Shown: one piece after another, positions 37,322 through 46,996 of the stretch
Layout of the letters: each line of letters starts with the position of its first letter
Numbering within the stretch: the stretch's first letter is position 1
Made by a program: the position numbers and the translations under genes
Notes under the pieces: generated by a model
Told to the model about the DNA's origin: nothing
Seen by the model: the letters and a program-made list of their open reading frames with translations, nothing else
The model's database searches: none
From: Nostocoides sp. HKS02
GTDB lineage: Bacteria; Actinomycetota; Actinomycetes; Actinomycetales; Dermatophilaceae
Length of the DNA stretch: 64,000 bases
Direction: 5' to 3'
NCBI RefSeq assembly: GCF_009707485.1
Contig: NZ_CP046121.1
Coordinates: 1,612,001-1,676,000 of the forward strand

Positions 37322-38245
37322 TCAGACCAGCTCCTCGGTGCCGGCGCGCCGGACGTATGCCGTCACGAGCCCGAGGATGAGGACCAGCAGGACGAAGGAC
37401 AGCGCAGCCGCGAGCGGGTAGTTGAGGACCCGCAGGAACTGGGCGTCGATGACCTGGCCGATCATCACCGTCTGGGTGTTCCCCAGCAGCCGGGAGTTGA
37501 TGTAGTCACCCGCCGCCGGGATGAAGGTGAGCAGCGTTCCCGCGACCACCCCCGGCAGCGAGAGCGGCCAGGTGATCCTGCGGAAGGTCTCGAAGGGCGT
37601 GGCGTAGAGGTCTCGGGCGGCCTCGAGGAGCCTGCCGTCGACCCGGTCCAGCGAGGAGTAGAGCGGCAGGACCATGAATGGCAGGAAGTTGTAGGTGAGA
37701 CCGCAGATCACCGCGAACTTGCTCGACAGGAGCGACTCGTTGTTGGTGAGGCCCACGAACTGAAGGAAGTCGGTGAAGTGGGACCAGCGGGCGAAACCCG
37801 CGACGGGGTACTTGTCGGCGAGGATGGTCTGCCAGGCGAGCGTGCGGATGAGGAAGCTCGTGAAGAACGGTGCGATGACCAGGACCAGCAGGATGTACTT
37901 CCAGCGGCCCTGGCGGCTCGCGATGAAGTAGGCGAGCGGGTACCCGAGGAGCAGTGTCAGCACCGTGGCGGTACCGGCATACCCGACCGAGCGGATCAGC
38001 TGCGGCCAGTAGGCGTCGAGGGCCTGGCCGTAGATGGAGACGTTGCCAGTGAAGGTGTAGCCGTTGTCGACGTCGCCTTCCTGGAGGGACTGCGATCCCA
38101 ACGTGATCATCGGTACGACGAAGAAGACGAACAGCCAGAGCAGCCCGGGGAGCAGCAGGGCGTAGGGAACCCAGTTGCGGCGCCGCTCGTGTGGTGGTGG
38201 AAGAGGATGGCCCGTGCCCGGCACGGCCGCTGCGATCTCAGCCAT
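37322..38245 (-). CDS. potB: Polyamine ABC transporter permease PotB
   Basis: A 307-residue permease with six helices (first: LLLPGLLWLFVFFVVPMITL). EAA loop: LLEAARDLYATPFETFRRIT. FIPAAGDYINSRLLGNTQTV is characteristic of PotB/PotH. It overlaps potA by 8 bases and touches potC, so the three are translated together. Confidence 0.94.
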   Translation of the reverse strand: MAEIAAAVPGTGHPLPPPHERRRNWVPYALLLPGLLWLFVFFVVPMITLGSQSLQEGDVDNGYTFTGNVSIYGQALDAYWPQLIRSVGYAGTATVLTLLLGYPLAYFIASRQGRWKYILLVLVIAPFFTSFLIRTLAWQTILADKYPVAGFARWSHFTDFLQFVGLTNNESLLSSKFAVICGLTYNFLPFMVLPLYSSLDRVDGRLLEAARDLYATPFETFRRITWPLSLPGVVAGTLLTFIPAAGDYINSRLLGNTQTVMIGQVIDAQFLRVLNYPLAAALSFVLLVLILGLVTAYVRRAGTEELV

Positions 38246-39350
38246 CCTCGTGCCCCAGTCCCGCGTCGGCGGACTCGGCGGCGTCGAGGACGAACCCGTG
38301 CCGGCTGGCCCACGAGACGGTCACGTTCTCGCCCACGCTCGCACGAGCCGAGCCGTCGTTCTGCTGGACGACGGTGAGCTCCTGGTCCCACGGCAGCCGC
38401 ACGAGGTACTGGGTCGCGACCCCGGTGAAGGATGCATCGGTGACCACGCCACGCAGCCGGTTGGGACCGCCGTCCTCGCCGAGCCGGAGCTTCTCGGGTC
38501 GCACGCCGAGCCAGAGCTCGCGGGCACCGTCCGGCACGTGCGAGGCGTCGGCCTCGAGCCGCTGACCATGCGAGGTGACGAGCACCGTGCCGTCGGCCCC
38601 CGGTCCCTCGATGGAGGCGCGCAGGAGGTTGGACTGGCCGAGGAAGTTGGCCACGAATGCCGACTCGGGGTGCTCGTAGAGCGTCGCCGGGTCGCCCTGC
38701 TGCTCGATCCGACCGGCGTTCATCACCGCGATCGAGTCAGCCATCGTCATGGCCTCCTCCTGGTCGTGGGTGACGTGGATGAACGTCAGGCCGACCTCGG
38801 ACTGGATCCGCTTGAGCTCGATCTGCATCTGGCGGCGCAGCTTGAGGTCGAGCGCCCCGAGCGGCTCGTCGAGCAGCAGCACGTCGGGGCGGTTGACGAG
38901 GGCTCGCGCCAATGCGACCCGCTGCTGCATGCCACCCGAGAGCTGGGCCGGCTTCTTCTTCGAGACGGCCTCCAGCTGCACGAGCTCGAGCGCCTCGTTC
39001 GCCTTGGCGACGGCCGCCTTGTCACCTCTGCGCTTGAGCCCGAACGCGACGTTCTCGATGACCGTCATGTGCGGGAAGAGGGCGTAGGACTGGAACACCG
39101 TGTTGACGTTGCGACGAAACGCCTTGGTGTCGGTGATGTCCTGGTCACCGATGAGGATCTTTCCTGTCGTCGGCTCCTCGAGACCTGCGACCATGCGCAG
39201 CGTCGTGGTCTTGCCGCAGCCGCTGGGTCCGAGCAGGGCGAAGAACGACCCGGCAGGCACCTTGAGGTCGAGCGGGTGAACCGCGGTGAAGGTCTCGAAC
39301 TCCTTGCTGATGCCGACGAGGGTCAGGTCGCCGGAGGTCTGCAGTGCCAT
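38238..39350 (-). CDS. potA: Polyamine ABC transporter ATPase PotA
   Basis: A 370-residue ABC ATPase. Walker A LLGPSGCGKTTTLRM, Q-loop VFQSYALFPHMTV, signature LSGGMQQRVALARAL, Walker B VLLLDEPLGALD, switch His FIHVTHDQEEAM. A TOBE domain ends the protein (VRPEKLRLGEDG). It energises spermidine/putrescine uptake with PotB, PotC and the lipoprotein encoded just upstream. Confidence 0.95.
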   Translation of the reverse strand: MALQTSGDLTLVGISKEFETFTAVHPLDLKVPAGSFFALLGPSGCGKTTTLRMVAGLEEPTTGKILIGDQDITDTKAFRRNVNTVFQSYALFPHMTVIENVAFGLKRRGDKAAVAKANEALELVQLEAVSKKKPAQLSGGMQQRVALARALVNRPDVLLLDEPLGALDLKLRRQMQIELKRIQSEVGLTFIHVTHDQEEAMTMADSIAVMNAGRIEQQGDPATLYEHPESAFVANFLGQSNLLRASIEGPGADGTVLVTSHGQRLEADASHVPDGARELWLGVRPEKLRLGEDGGPNRLRGVVTDASFTGVATQYLVRLPWDQELTVVQQNDGSARASVGENVTVSWASRHGFVLDAAESADAGLGHEDG

Positions 39351-39351
39351 G

Positions 39352-40572
39352 TCACCCGGCCGTCAGCTGCGCGAACGCCGCGTTGTACTTGGTCTCCTCG
39401 GCAGCGGTCAGGCCGCGGAAGACGTGGGCGCGTTGCAGGGTGGCGGCATCGGGCTCGATCAAGGTGTCCTTGGCGATGGCGGGGTCCAGCACCGCGAGCA
39501 CCTCCTTGGTGCCCTTCACCGGCGAGATGTAGTTCACGTAGTCGACGACCTTGGCCATGACCTTGGGGTCGTAGTAGTAGTTGATGAGTGTCTCGGCGTT
39601 CTTCTTGTGCTTGGCCAGGGCCGGGATGACGAAGTTGTCGGACCACAGCGTGCAGCCGGTTTCGGGCAGGACGTACCCCAGGTTGGGGTTGTCGGCGCGC
39701 AGCTGGACGACGTCTCCGGTCCAGGCGAAGCAGGCGGCGGTGTCACCAGCGGCGAGCGGCTTGGTGTAGTCGTTGCCGGTGAAGCCCTTGATCTGGCCGG
39801 CGTCCTTGGCCTTCTTGAGCTCGTCGATCGCCGCCGTGAAGTCGGCGTCGGTGAAGCTCTCGATCTTCTTGCCCATGGCCATGAGGACGAGGCCGACCGT
39901 GTCGCGCATCTCGGTCAGGAGCGTCACCTTGCCCTTGAGGACCGGGTCGGTCAGCAGCTGGTCGACGGACTCGACCTTCTTGCCGCCAGTGGCCTTGGGG
40001 TTGTAGGCGATCCCGGCGAACCCGCTCTGCCACGGCAGCGAGTAGAGCCGGCCGGGGTCGAAGGTGACGTTGAGCAGGGATGCCTCGACGTTGGCGTGGT
40101 TGGGGATGTTGGCGAGGTTGAGCTTCTGGACGAAGCCCTGGCGGATCAGCCGCGCCACCATCCAGTCCGTGCTGCACCAGACGTCGCGACCGGTGTCCGT
40201 CCCGTCGGCCAGCAGCGGCCGCACCTTGGCGTAGAACTCGTCGTTGTCGTTGTAGTCCTCGGTGTAGTTGACCTTGATGCCGGTCTGCTTGGTGAAGGCG
40301 TCGAGGGACGGACGGGCCTTGGTCTTGTCGTTGACATCGATGTACGACGGCCAGTTCGACCAGTTGACGAGCTTCTCCGTGTCGGACATGTCCTGGGCGG
40401 CCTTGGCCGTCGCGGCAGCCGAGGTGCCCGACACGCTCGGGCTGCGGCCCTTGGAGCCGCAGGCCGCGAGGGCCGTGACGCCAGCGCCGGCAGCACCCAC
40501 CATCAGCGTGCGCCGCGACAGGAGTCCCCGGGCGAGTGCCGCGGTGAGGGTGGGGGGAATGGGTGTGTTCAT
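39352..40572 (-). CDS. potD: Polyamine-binding lipoprotein (PotD/PotF type)
   Basis: A 406-residue extracellular binding protein. The N-terminus has twin-Arg SRRTLMVGAAGAGVTALAAC, so Tat export and lipid attachment at the Cys are likely. NWSNWPSYIDV is the typical PotD/PotF ligand-strand start; further motifs are WCSTDWMVARLIRQG, PWQSGFAGIAYNP and GYVLPETGCTLWSDNFVIPA. Its stop is one base from the potA start. It is first in the potDABC order and about 50 bases after the aminobutyraldehyde dehydrogenase. Confidence 0.93.
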   Translation of the reverse strand: MNTPIPPTLTAALARGLLSRRTLMVGAAGAGVTALAACGSKGRSPSVSGTSAAATAKAAQDMSDTEKLVNWSNWPSYIDVNDKTKARPSLDAFTKQTGIKVNYTEDYNDNDEFYAKVRPLLADGTDTGRDVWCSTDWMVARLIRQGFVQKLNLANIPNHANVEASLLNVTFDPGRLYSLPWQSGFAGIAYNPKATGGKKVESVDQLLTDPVLKGKVTLLTEMRDTVGLVLMAMGKKIESFTDADFTAAIDELKKAKDAGQIKGFTGNDYTKPLAAGDTAACFAWTGDVVQLRADNPNLGYVLPETGCTLWSDNFVIPALAKHKKNAETLINYYYDPKVMAKVVDYVNYISPVKGTKEVLAVLDPAIAKDTLIEPDAATLQRAHVFRGLTAAEETKYNAAFAQLTAG

Positions 40573-40621
40573 GGTCGCTCCTGACAGTGGCGGTATGACG
40601 TGGGGGCGGGCGGGGCGCCGA

Positions 40622-42070
40622 TCAGCTCTCGATGTTGGCCATCACGTGCTTGATGCGGGTGTAGTCCTCGAAGCCGTACATCGACAGGTCCTTGCCGTAG
40701 CCGGACTTCTTGAAGCCGCCGTGGGGCATCTCGGCGACGATCGGGATGTGGGTGTTGATCCACACGCACCCGAAGTCGAGGGCCTTGGACACGCGCATCG
40801 CACGCCCGAAGTCCTTGGTCCAGACGCTGGAGGCGAGGCCGTAGTCGACCCCGTTGGCCCAGCGGATCGCCTCCTGCTCGTCGGTGAAGCGCTGAACCGT
40901 GATCACGGGGCCGAAGATCTCGTCCTGGATCGCTTCGTCGTCCTGGTGCAGCCCTGACAGCACGGTCGGCTCGAGGAAGAAGCCGTCGCCCAGCCCGCTC
41001 ACGCGGTGGCCGCCGGCGCCGACGGTGGCGTGGTCGGGCAGCCGCGACAGGAAACCCTCGACCCGCTCGAGCTGGGCGCGGTTGTTGACCGGTCCGAGCA
41101 GGGCGTCGGCGTCGTCGGGCAGGCCGACCTTGGCGTTGTTCCTGGCGTACTCCCCCAGCGCGGCGACGAAGTCGTCGTGGATCCGCGGGGCGGCGAGCAC
41201 GCGGGTGGCAGCGGTGCAGTCCTGACCGGCGTTGAAGTAGCCGGCCACGGCAATGCCCTCGACCGCGGCCTCGATGTCGGCGTCGTCGAACACGATGACG
41301 GGCGCCTTGCCTCCGAGCTCGAGGTGGACCCGCTTGACGTTCCGGCTGGCACTCTCGGCGACCTGGATGCCGGCGCGGACCGACCCGGTGATGGCCACCA
41401 GCGCCGGGGTCCGGTGCTCGACCACGGCCCGCCCGGTGTCGCGGTCGCCGGTCACGACGTTGAAGGTCCCTGCCGGGAGGAACTCCGAGGCGATCTCGGC
41501 CAGGAGCAGCGTCGTCTCGGGCGTGGTGTCGGAGGGCTTGAGCACGATGGCGTTGCCCGCCGCGAGCGCGGGGCCGATCTTCCAGACGGCCATCATCATC
41601 GGGTAGTTCCAGGGCGTCACCTGGCCGACGACCCCGATCGGCTCGCGACGGATCCAGCTGGTGTGGCCCTTGAGGTACTCGCCGGCCGCGCGCCCCTCGA
41701 GGACCCGCGCTGCCCCGGCGAAGAACCGCAGCTGGTCGACCATGGGCGGCAGCTCCTCGCTCGCGGTGAGGGCGTGGGGCTTGCCGGTGTTCTCGGACTC
41801 GAGCTTGACGAACTCGTCGGCCCGCTTCTCGATCGCGTCGGCGAACTTGAGGAGGGCCTGCTGGCGCTCGCTCGGGGTCGTCTGGCCCCACTCCTCGAAG
41901 GCCGTGCTCGCCGATGCGTATGCCGCGTCCACGTCGGCCGCAGTGGAGATGGGCGCCTTCGCCACGACCTGGGCGGTGACCGGGCTGACGATGTCCGAGG
42001 TCGCGTCGGTCTGTGCCTCCACGTACTCGCCGTTGATGAAGTTGCGCAGCTGGCGCGGGGTCGAGGTCAC
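40622..42070 (-). CDS. 4-aminobutyraldehyde dehydrogenase (PatD/PuuC-like)
   Basis: A 482-residue NAD-dependent aldehyde dehydrogenase. [20 protein letters not shown], catalytic Glu in [20 protein letters not shown] and catalytic Cys in [16 protein letters not shown] are present; [11 protein letters not shown] is a PatD/gamma-aminobutyraldehyde dehydrogenase mark. It would turn the product of the putrescine aminotransferase into GABA. The GTG start has GGAG 6 bases upstream. It heads the potDABC operon and is divergent from the Lrp regulator. Confidence 0.88.
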   Translation of the reverse strand: MTSTPRQLRNFINGEYVEAQTDATSDIVSPVTAQVVAKAPISTAADVDAAYASASTAFEEWGQTTPSERQQALLKFADAIEKRADEFVKLESENTGKPHALTASEELPPMVDQLRFFAGAARVLEGRAAGEYLKGHTSWIRREPIGVVGQVTPWNYPMMMAVWKIGPALAAGNAIVLKPSDTTPETTLLLAEIASEFLPAGTFNVVTGDRDTGRAVVEHRTPALVAITGSVRAGIQVAESASRNVKRVHLELGGKAPVIVFDDADIEAAVEGIAVAGYFNAGQDCTAATRVLAAPRIHDDFVAALGEYARNNAKVGLPDDADALLGPVNNRAQLERVEGFLSRLPDHATVGAGGHRVSGLGDGFFLEPTVLSGLHQDDEAIQDEIFGPVITVQRFTDEQEAIRWANGVDYGLASSVWTKDFGRAMRVSKALDFGCVWINTHIPIVAEMPHGGFKKSGYGKDLSMYGFEDYTRIKHVMANIES

Positions 42071-42198
42071 GAGAGCTCCAGGGATTTCTGATCGGTGCCG
42101 GTACGGAATCAGGTGTGAGGAACTGTAACCCCAACACGGCGGATTTCAATAGGTTCGAGACCGAATGTTGCTGAAACGAACACCGATTTACCAAATCT

Positions 42199-42215
42199 GC
42201 CACGGAATCCGTGGC
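42199..42215. promoter_or_regulatory. 17-bp palindrome, probable operator
   Basis: A perfect inverted repeat, GCCACGGA A TCCGTGGC, in the divergent region between the dehydrogenase and the Lrp gene. The surrounding 60 bases are AT-rich for this genome, as expected for promoters. It is 44 bases before the Lrp start. It could bind the Lrp product or another regulator. Confidence 0.6.
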
Positions 42216-42258
42216 GTGCGGACTTGCGCAGAACGCCTCCAAAGGCCACCATGGCGGC

Positions 42259-42735
42259 GTGAACCGCACTTCCCACAGCAGCGCCGATGTGCGCCTCGAC
42301 GACCTGTCGAAGGCGATCATCGAGCAGCTCCAGGAGGACGGGCGGCAGTCCTACGCCACCATCGCCAAGCGGGTGGGACTGTCCGAGGCAGCAGTGCGCC
42401 AGCGGGTGCAACGCCTCCTCGACTCCGGGGTGATGCAGATCGTCGCCGTGACCGATCCGCTCCAGGTCGGCTTCCGCCGCCAGGCCATGATCGGCATCCG
42501 CGTCGACGGTGACCTCACCTCGGTCGGCGACGCACTGACCGGCATGAGCGAGGTCGACTACGTCGTCACCACGGCGGGCAGCTTCGACCTCCTGGCCGAG
42601 GTCGTCTGCGAGGACGACGACCAGCTGCTCGAGCTGCTCACCAAGCGGATCCGGGTCCTGCCTGGCGTGCAGTCCACCGAGACCTTCGTCTACCTGAAAC
42701 TCAACAAGCAGCACTACAACTGGGGTACAAGATGA
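42259..42735 (+). CDS. Lrp/AsnC-family regulator of polyamine genes
   Basis: A 158-residue regulator. Helix-turn-helix: DDLSKAIIEQLQEDGRQSYA then TIAKRVGLSEAAVRQRVQRL. The RAM ligand domain follows (VTDPLQVGFRRQAMIGIRVD to TFVYLKLNKQHYNWGT). GTG at 42259 gives the normal Lrp length. It overlaps the aminotransferase by 4 bases (ATGA) and is divergent from the aminobutyraldehyde dehydrogenase. It probably senses a polyamine or amino acid and controls both directions. Confidence 0.9.
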   Translation: MNRTSHSSADVRLDDLSKAIIEQLQEDGRQSYATIAKRVGLSEAAVRQRVQRLLDSGVMQIVAVTDPLQVGFRRQAMIGIRVDGDLTSVGDALTGMSEVDYVVTTAGSFDLLAEVVCEDDDQLLELLTKRIRVLPGVQSTETFVYLKLNKQHYNWGTR

Positions 42736-44132
42736 CCACAACGCCCACGCCCGTCACGACACCCGCAGGCACGGCATACGCCGACGCCGCCCGGGACCAC
42801 CTGTGGATGCACTTCACCCGGCACTCCACCTACGAAGAGGGCGGCCAGGTGCCCGTCATCGTCCGCGGTGAGGGCCACAAGATCTGGGACGACCGCGGCA
42901 AGGAGTACATCGACGGGCTCGCCGGCCTGTTCGTCGTGCAGGTCGGGCACGGGCGCGCCGAGCTCGCCGAGGCCGCCGCGCGCCAGGCCAAGGAGCTCGC
43001 GTTCTTCCCGCTCTGGTCGTACGCGCACCCCCGGGCCATCGAGCTCGCGGAGCGCCTCGCCGCCGGTGCCCCGGGCGACCTCAACCGCGTCTTCTTCACC
43101 ACCGGCGGTGGCGAAGCGGTCGAGACCGCGTGGAAGCTCGCCAAGCAGTACTTCAAGCTCACCGGCAAGCCGACCAAGCACAAGGTCATCAGCCGGGCCG
43201 TCGCCTACCACGGCACCCCGCAGGGAGCGCTGTCCATCACCGGCATCCCCGCTGCCAAGGAGATGTTCGAGCCGCTGGTGCCCGGAGCCTTCAAGGTCCC
43301 CAACACCAACGCCTACCGCGCCCCTGAGCACCTGCGCGACGACGACAAGGCGTTCGGCCGCTGGGCTGCCGACCGCATCGCCGAGGCCATCGAGTTCGAG
43401 GGTCCAGACACCGTGGCCGCCGTGTTCCTCGAGCCGGTGCAGAACTCCGGTGGCTGCTTCCCGCCGCCGCCCGGGTACTTCGAGCGGGTCCGCGAGATCT
43501 GCGACGAGTACGACGTCCTGCTGGTCTCCGACGAGGTCATCTGCGCGTTCGGCCGGATCGGGTCGATGTTCGCCAGCAGCGACTTCGGCTACGTGCCCGA
43601 CATCATCACCTGCGCCAAGGGCATGACCTCCGGGTACTCCCCCATCGGCGCGATGATCGCCAGCGACCGGTTGTTCGAGCCGTTCAAGAAGGGCACGACG
43701 AGCTTCCCGCACGGCTACACCTTCGGCGGCCACCCCGTGTCGTCGGCGGTCGCGATGGCCAACCTCGACATCTTCGAGCGCGAGGGCCTCAACGCCCACG
43801 TCAAGGAGAACGCCCCGATCTTCCGGGCCACCCTGGAGAAGCTGCTCGACCTGCCGATCGTCGGCGACGTGCGCGGCGCCGGGTACTTCTACGGCATCGA
43901 GCTCGTCAAGGACAAGCAGACCCGCGAGACGTTCAACGACGCCGAGTCCGAGCGACTGCTGCGCGGCTACCTCTCCAAGGCGCTGTTCGACGCCGGCATC
44001 TACTGCCGCGCCGACGACCGCGGAGACCCCGTCATCCAGCTCGCACCTCCGCTGATCGTGGGCCCCGCCGAGTTCGACGACATCGAGTCCCGCCTGCGAT
44101 CGGTGCTCAAGGGCGCCGAGTCCCACCTCTGA
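42732..44132 (+). CDS. Class III omega-aminotransferase, putrescine type
   Basis: A 466-residue PLP enzyme of the class III family. EYIDGLAGLFVVQVGHGRAE, FFTTGGGEAVETAWKLAKQY, LLVSDEVICAFGRIGSMF (PLP Asp) and DIITCAKGMTSGYSPIGAMI (Schiff-base Lys) are all intact. Closest known roles are putrescine or spermidine-pyruvate aminotransferases of the SpuC type. The product 4-aminobutanal would feed the dehydrogenase on the other side of the divergent promoter. Confidence 0.9.
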   Translation: MTTTPTPVTTPAGTAYADAARDHLWMHFTRHSTYEEGGQVPVIVRGEGHKIWDDRGKEYIDGLAGLFVVQVGHGRAELAEAAARQAKELAFFPLWSYAHPRAIELAERLAAGAPGDLNRVFFTTGGGEAVETAWKLAKQYFKLTGKPTKHKVISRAVAYHGTPQGALSITGIPAAKEMFEPLVPGAFKVPNTNAYRAPEHLRDDDKAFGRWAADRIAEAIEFEGPDTVAAVFLEPVQNSGGCFPPPPGYFERVREICDEYDVLLVSDEVICAFGRIGSMFASSDFGYVPDIITCAKGMTSGYSPIGAMIASDRLFEPFKKGTTSFPHGYTFGGHPVSSAVAMANLDIFEREGLNAHVKENAPIFRATLEKLLDLPIVGDVRGAGYFYGIELVKDKQTRETFNDAESERLLRGYLSKALFDAGIYCRADDRGDPVIQLAPPLIVGPAEFDDIESRLRSVLKGAESHL

Positions 44133-44133
44133 G

Positions 44134-45535
44134 GTGACCGCACCCCTGTGGTGGCAGGGCCCGGATGCCGCGCTGACGGCATCCGGGCCCTCTGCTCCCG
44201 CGCGCCGCGCCGCCTCCCCCTGCCGCCACCCCTGCTGCCGCCCCTGCCACCGCCGACGTCGTCATCGTCGGCGGCGGCTTCACCGGACTGTGGACCGCCC
44301 ACTACCTGCTCGAGGCGCAGCCCTCGCTCGAGGTCGTGGTACTCGAGGCCGAGCACGTGGGCTTCGGGGCCAGCGGTCGCAACGGGGGCTGGGTCTCGGC
44401 CCTCTGGCCGGTGGGCGCCGACACCCTGGCCCGGCGTTCGGGGCGTGAGAACACCCTCGCCATGCTGGCCGCCCTGCGCGAGACGGTCGTCGAGGTGGGC
44501 CGGGCCGCGGAATCCGCGGGCATCGACTGCGGATTTCATCGCGGCGGCATGGTGGCGGTGGCGCGGTCCGCCGCCCAGGAGGCCCGTGCCCGTGCCGAGG
44601 TCGCTCACGCCGACACCTGGGGCGTCGGCACCCGGTGGTTGGACGCCGCCGAGGCCAGCGAGCGGCTCGCGGCGAGCGAGCTGCGCGGGGCGACGTTCAA
44701 CCCGCACTGCGCCCGGGTGCACCCACGACGACTGGTCGACGGGCTTGCCGCGAGCGTCCGCCAGCGTGGGGGCCAGGTGGTCGAGGGGGCACGCGTGGTC
44801 GCCATCGAGCCCGGTCGGGTGCGCCTCGAGCACGGCGGCCAGGTCTCAGCGCGCCACGTCATCCGCGCCACCGAGGCCTGGACGCCGCGGCTGCCCGGCC
44901 TGCGCCGGGTCGTGGCACCGGTCTACTCGCTCATGGTCGCTACCGAGCCGCTCACCCCGGAGCAGTGGTCGACGATCGGGCTGGGCGACAACGAGGTCTT
45001 CACCGACCACCGCCACGTCGTCATCTACGGCCAGCGCACTGTCGACGACCGGCTGGCCTTCGGCGGCCGCGGCGCGCCGTACCACTACGGGTCACGAATC
45101 CGTCCCGAGTTCGACCACGACGCGACGGTTTTCGCAGACCTCCGTGCGACGCTGACCGACCTGCTGCCCCAGCTCGGCGACGTGCGGTTCACCCACGCGT
45201 GGGGTGGTCCGCTGGGGATCGCCCGGGACTGGCACCCCTCGGTGGGTCACGACCCGTCCACCGGGCTGGGGTGGGCCGGTGGCTACGTCGGGGACGGGGT
45301 CGCGGCGACCAACCTCGCGGGCCGCACCCTGGCCGACCTCGTGACGGGCCGGCATACGCCCCTGACGCAGCTGCCGTGGGTCGGGCACCGAAGCCGGCCC
45401 TGGGAGCCCGAACCCGCCCGGTGGCTCGGGGTCAACGCCGGCCTGCGCCTGGCTCGGGCTGCCGACCACGAGGAGACGCGCACCGGTCGCCCGGCGCGAA
45501 TCGGCCGCCTGCTCGACGCCCTCACCGGCCACTGA
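44134..45535 (+). CDS. FAD-dependent amine oxidase, PuuB-like, with apparent frameshift
   Basis: A DAO-fold flavoenzyme: FAD site [20 protein letters not shown], then [18 protein letters not shown], and [18 protein letters not shown] near the end. No start codon exists in that frame upstream. The other frame opens at GTG 44134, one base after the aminotransferase stop, with [20 protein letters not shown]; an N-terminal S/P-LW motif is usual in actinobacterial relatives. One extra C in the run at 44216-44220 would join the two, giving 466 residues. A role in oxidising putrescine, or its gamma-glutamyl form, is inferred from family and neighbours. Confidence 0.8.
44156..44191. terminator. Strong 15-bp hairpin at the aminotransferase/oxidase junction
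   Basis: AGGGCCCGGATGCCG and CGGCATCCGGGCCCT form a perfect 15-bp stem with a 6-base loop (CGCTGA), 24 bases after the aminotransferase stop. It looks like a terminator, but if the oxidase starts at GTG 44134 the hairpin is inside its coding region and may instead attenuate expression. Confidence 0.6.
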
Positions 45536-45569
45536 CGAGCTGCCAGTCGCGATCGGCGAGACTGAGCCC

Positions 45570-45959
45570 GTGGCCACCGCTCCTGCACACCTGTCCCCCG
45601 CCGCTCTCGAGTTCGTCGCGACGCGGCACCTCGCCACGCTGACGACCCTGCGCCCCGACGGCTCGCCGCACGTGGTGCCGGTCGGGTTCACCTGGGACGC
45701 TGAGCACGGCATCGCCCGGGTCATCACCAGCGGCAGCAGCCGCAAGGCCCGCAACGCGGCGCTGGGCGGCCGGGCCGTGCTCTGTCAGGTCGACGGCCGG
45801 TCCTGGCTCTCGCTCGAGGGCACGACGCGCGTGCTCACCGACAGCGAGAGCGTCAGCGACGCCGAGCAGCGGTATGCCGCCCGCTACCGCGTGCCGCGCG
45901 CCAACCCCCAGCGGGTGGTGGTCGAGCTCACCGTCGACCGCGTGCTCGGAAACCTCTAG
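45570..45959 (+). CDS. PPOX-class F420/flavin-dependent enzyme
   Basis: A 129-residue split-barrel protein of the pyridoxamine 5'-phosphate oxidase-like class. [20 protein letters not shown] begins the barrel; [20 protein letters not shown] and [20 protein letters not shown] follow. Small actinobacterial members use F420 or FMN. GTG start. The substrate is unknown. Confidence 0.82.
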   Translation: MATAPAHLSPAALEFVATRHLATLTTLRPDGSPHVVPVGFTWDAEHGIARVITSGSSRKARNAALGGRAVLCQVDGRSWLSLEGTTRVLTDSESVSDAEQRYAARYRVPRANPQRVVVELTVDRVLGNL

Positions 45960-45965
45960 GACCCT

Positions 45966-46964
45966 CTAGGCGCCTTCGCCCGAGGCCCCCGGCGGAAACG
46001 GGACGTGCGCCAGCCTCAGGTAGTGGACCGGCGCGTCCCCCCATTCCGCCAGCTCCGAAGCCTGGGCGCCTTCGACCGACCCCAGCCACGTGAACGAGCG
46101 GTTGACGGCATGGGTGACCATCGCAGCAGGCATGAGTCCTTCCAGCGCATCGCGGGACACCACGTCGGACCAGACCTCGGCGTAGGCGTCGAGCACGAGT
46201 CCCCAGGGCAGCTGCGTCAGCTGGGTGACCCAGCCGTACGGGACGGCCAGGACCTCGAGGGCATGCGCCCACTGGGCGTCGCCGAAGTCGAAGATGCGCA
46301 GACCGCCGTCGACGGCGAAGACGTTCTTCGGGTGCAGGTCGCCGTGCTGGAAGGTGACGGGCAGCGGCATCGCCAGGAGCTCCTCCACGGCCTGTTCGAC
46401 CCGGCCGACCGTGGCGCGCAGGGTCGCGGCCTCGTCAGCTCCGACATGCGACGGGTGGTCAGCGGGCAGTGCGGCCAGCTGGTCGACCAGCCAGGCGTAC
46501 CGCTGCGGGACTGTGGCCGGCGCGCAGTCCGGCAGCCCCGCCGCGCGGAGCGTCGGGCCCTTGTCCGCCACCCGGCGCTGGAGGGTCGCAGCGAGGCGCA
46601 CGACCGCTCGCCAGTCGTCGAGAGTCGGCTCGTGGCCGTCGCCCAGAGTCGTCCCGCGGTCGGTGGTGAGCATCCACCCGCGCGCCGTGTCGAGTGCGAT
46701 GGGCGCGTCCACCTCGGCGGGCACCAGGCGCGACAGCTCTTGCTGCACCGCCGGCTCGAAGGCCAGCGCCCGACAGTTGGCCTTGAACCAGGCCGGTCCC
46801 CGGTCGGTGGGCGCCACGAGCTGGGTCGACCACGGCCGGACCCGGCGCTGCTCGATCTCGCCCGTGACCACGCCACCCGACCTCGTGACCTGGTCCGCGA
46901 TCCAGTCCTGCGCCTCGCAGCGCCAGGCCGGACCCGCCACGCGGAGGCTGAACGGCTCGTCCAT
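45966..46964 (-). CDS. Aminoglycoside phosphotransferase-fold kinase
   Basis: A 332-residue APH/choline-kinase-like protein. The catalytic loop is TFQHGDLHPKNVF with Asp as base, and the metal Asp lies in LRIFDFGDAQWAH. The N-lobe has AWFKANCRALAFEPAVQQEL with a likely ATP-binding Lys. Function cannot be read from sequence; drug resistance is only one option. Many chromosomal relatives act on small metabolites. It is convergent with the PPOX gene (6 bases apart). Confidence 0.8.
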   Translation of the reverse strand: MDEPFSLRVAGPAWRCEAQDWIADQVTRSGGVVTGEIEQRRVRPWSTQLVAPTDRGPAWFKANCRALAFEPAVQQELSRLVPAEVDAPIALDTARGWMLTTDRGTTLGDGHEPTLDDWRAVVRLAATLQRRVADKGPTLRAAGLPDCAPATVPQRYAWLVDQLAALPADHPSHVGADEAATLRATVGRVEQAVEELLAMPLPVTFQHGDLHPKNVFAVDGGLRIFDFGDAQWAHALEVLAVPYGWVTQLTQLPWGLVLDAYAEVWSDVVSRDALEGLMPAAMVTHAVNRSFTWLGSVEGAQASELAEWGDAPVHYLRLAHVPFPPGASGEGA

Positions 46965-46996
46965 GGGGGCAGCCTAGGCGCGTCTAGAGTCAGGCC

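Noticed and set aside
42140..42160. GGTTCGAGACC, resembling a tRNA T-arm
   Set aside because: The 5-bp stem does not form and no acceptor or anticodon arm is present upstream.
45966..46964. Aminoglycoside resistance gene
   Set aside because: The fold is shared by many metabolite kinases and there is no mobile context, so resistance is not supported.
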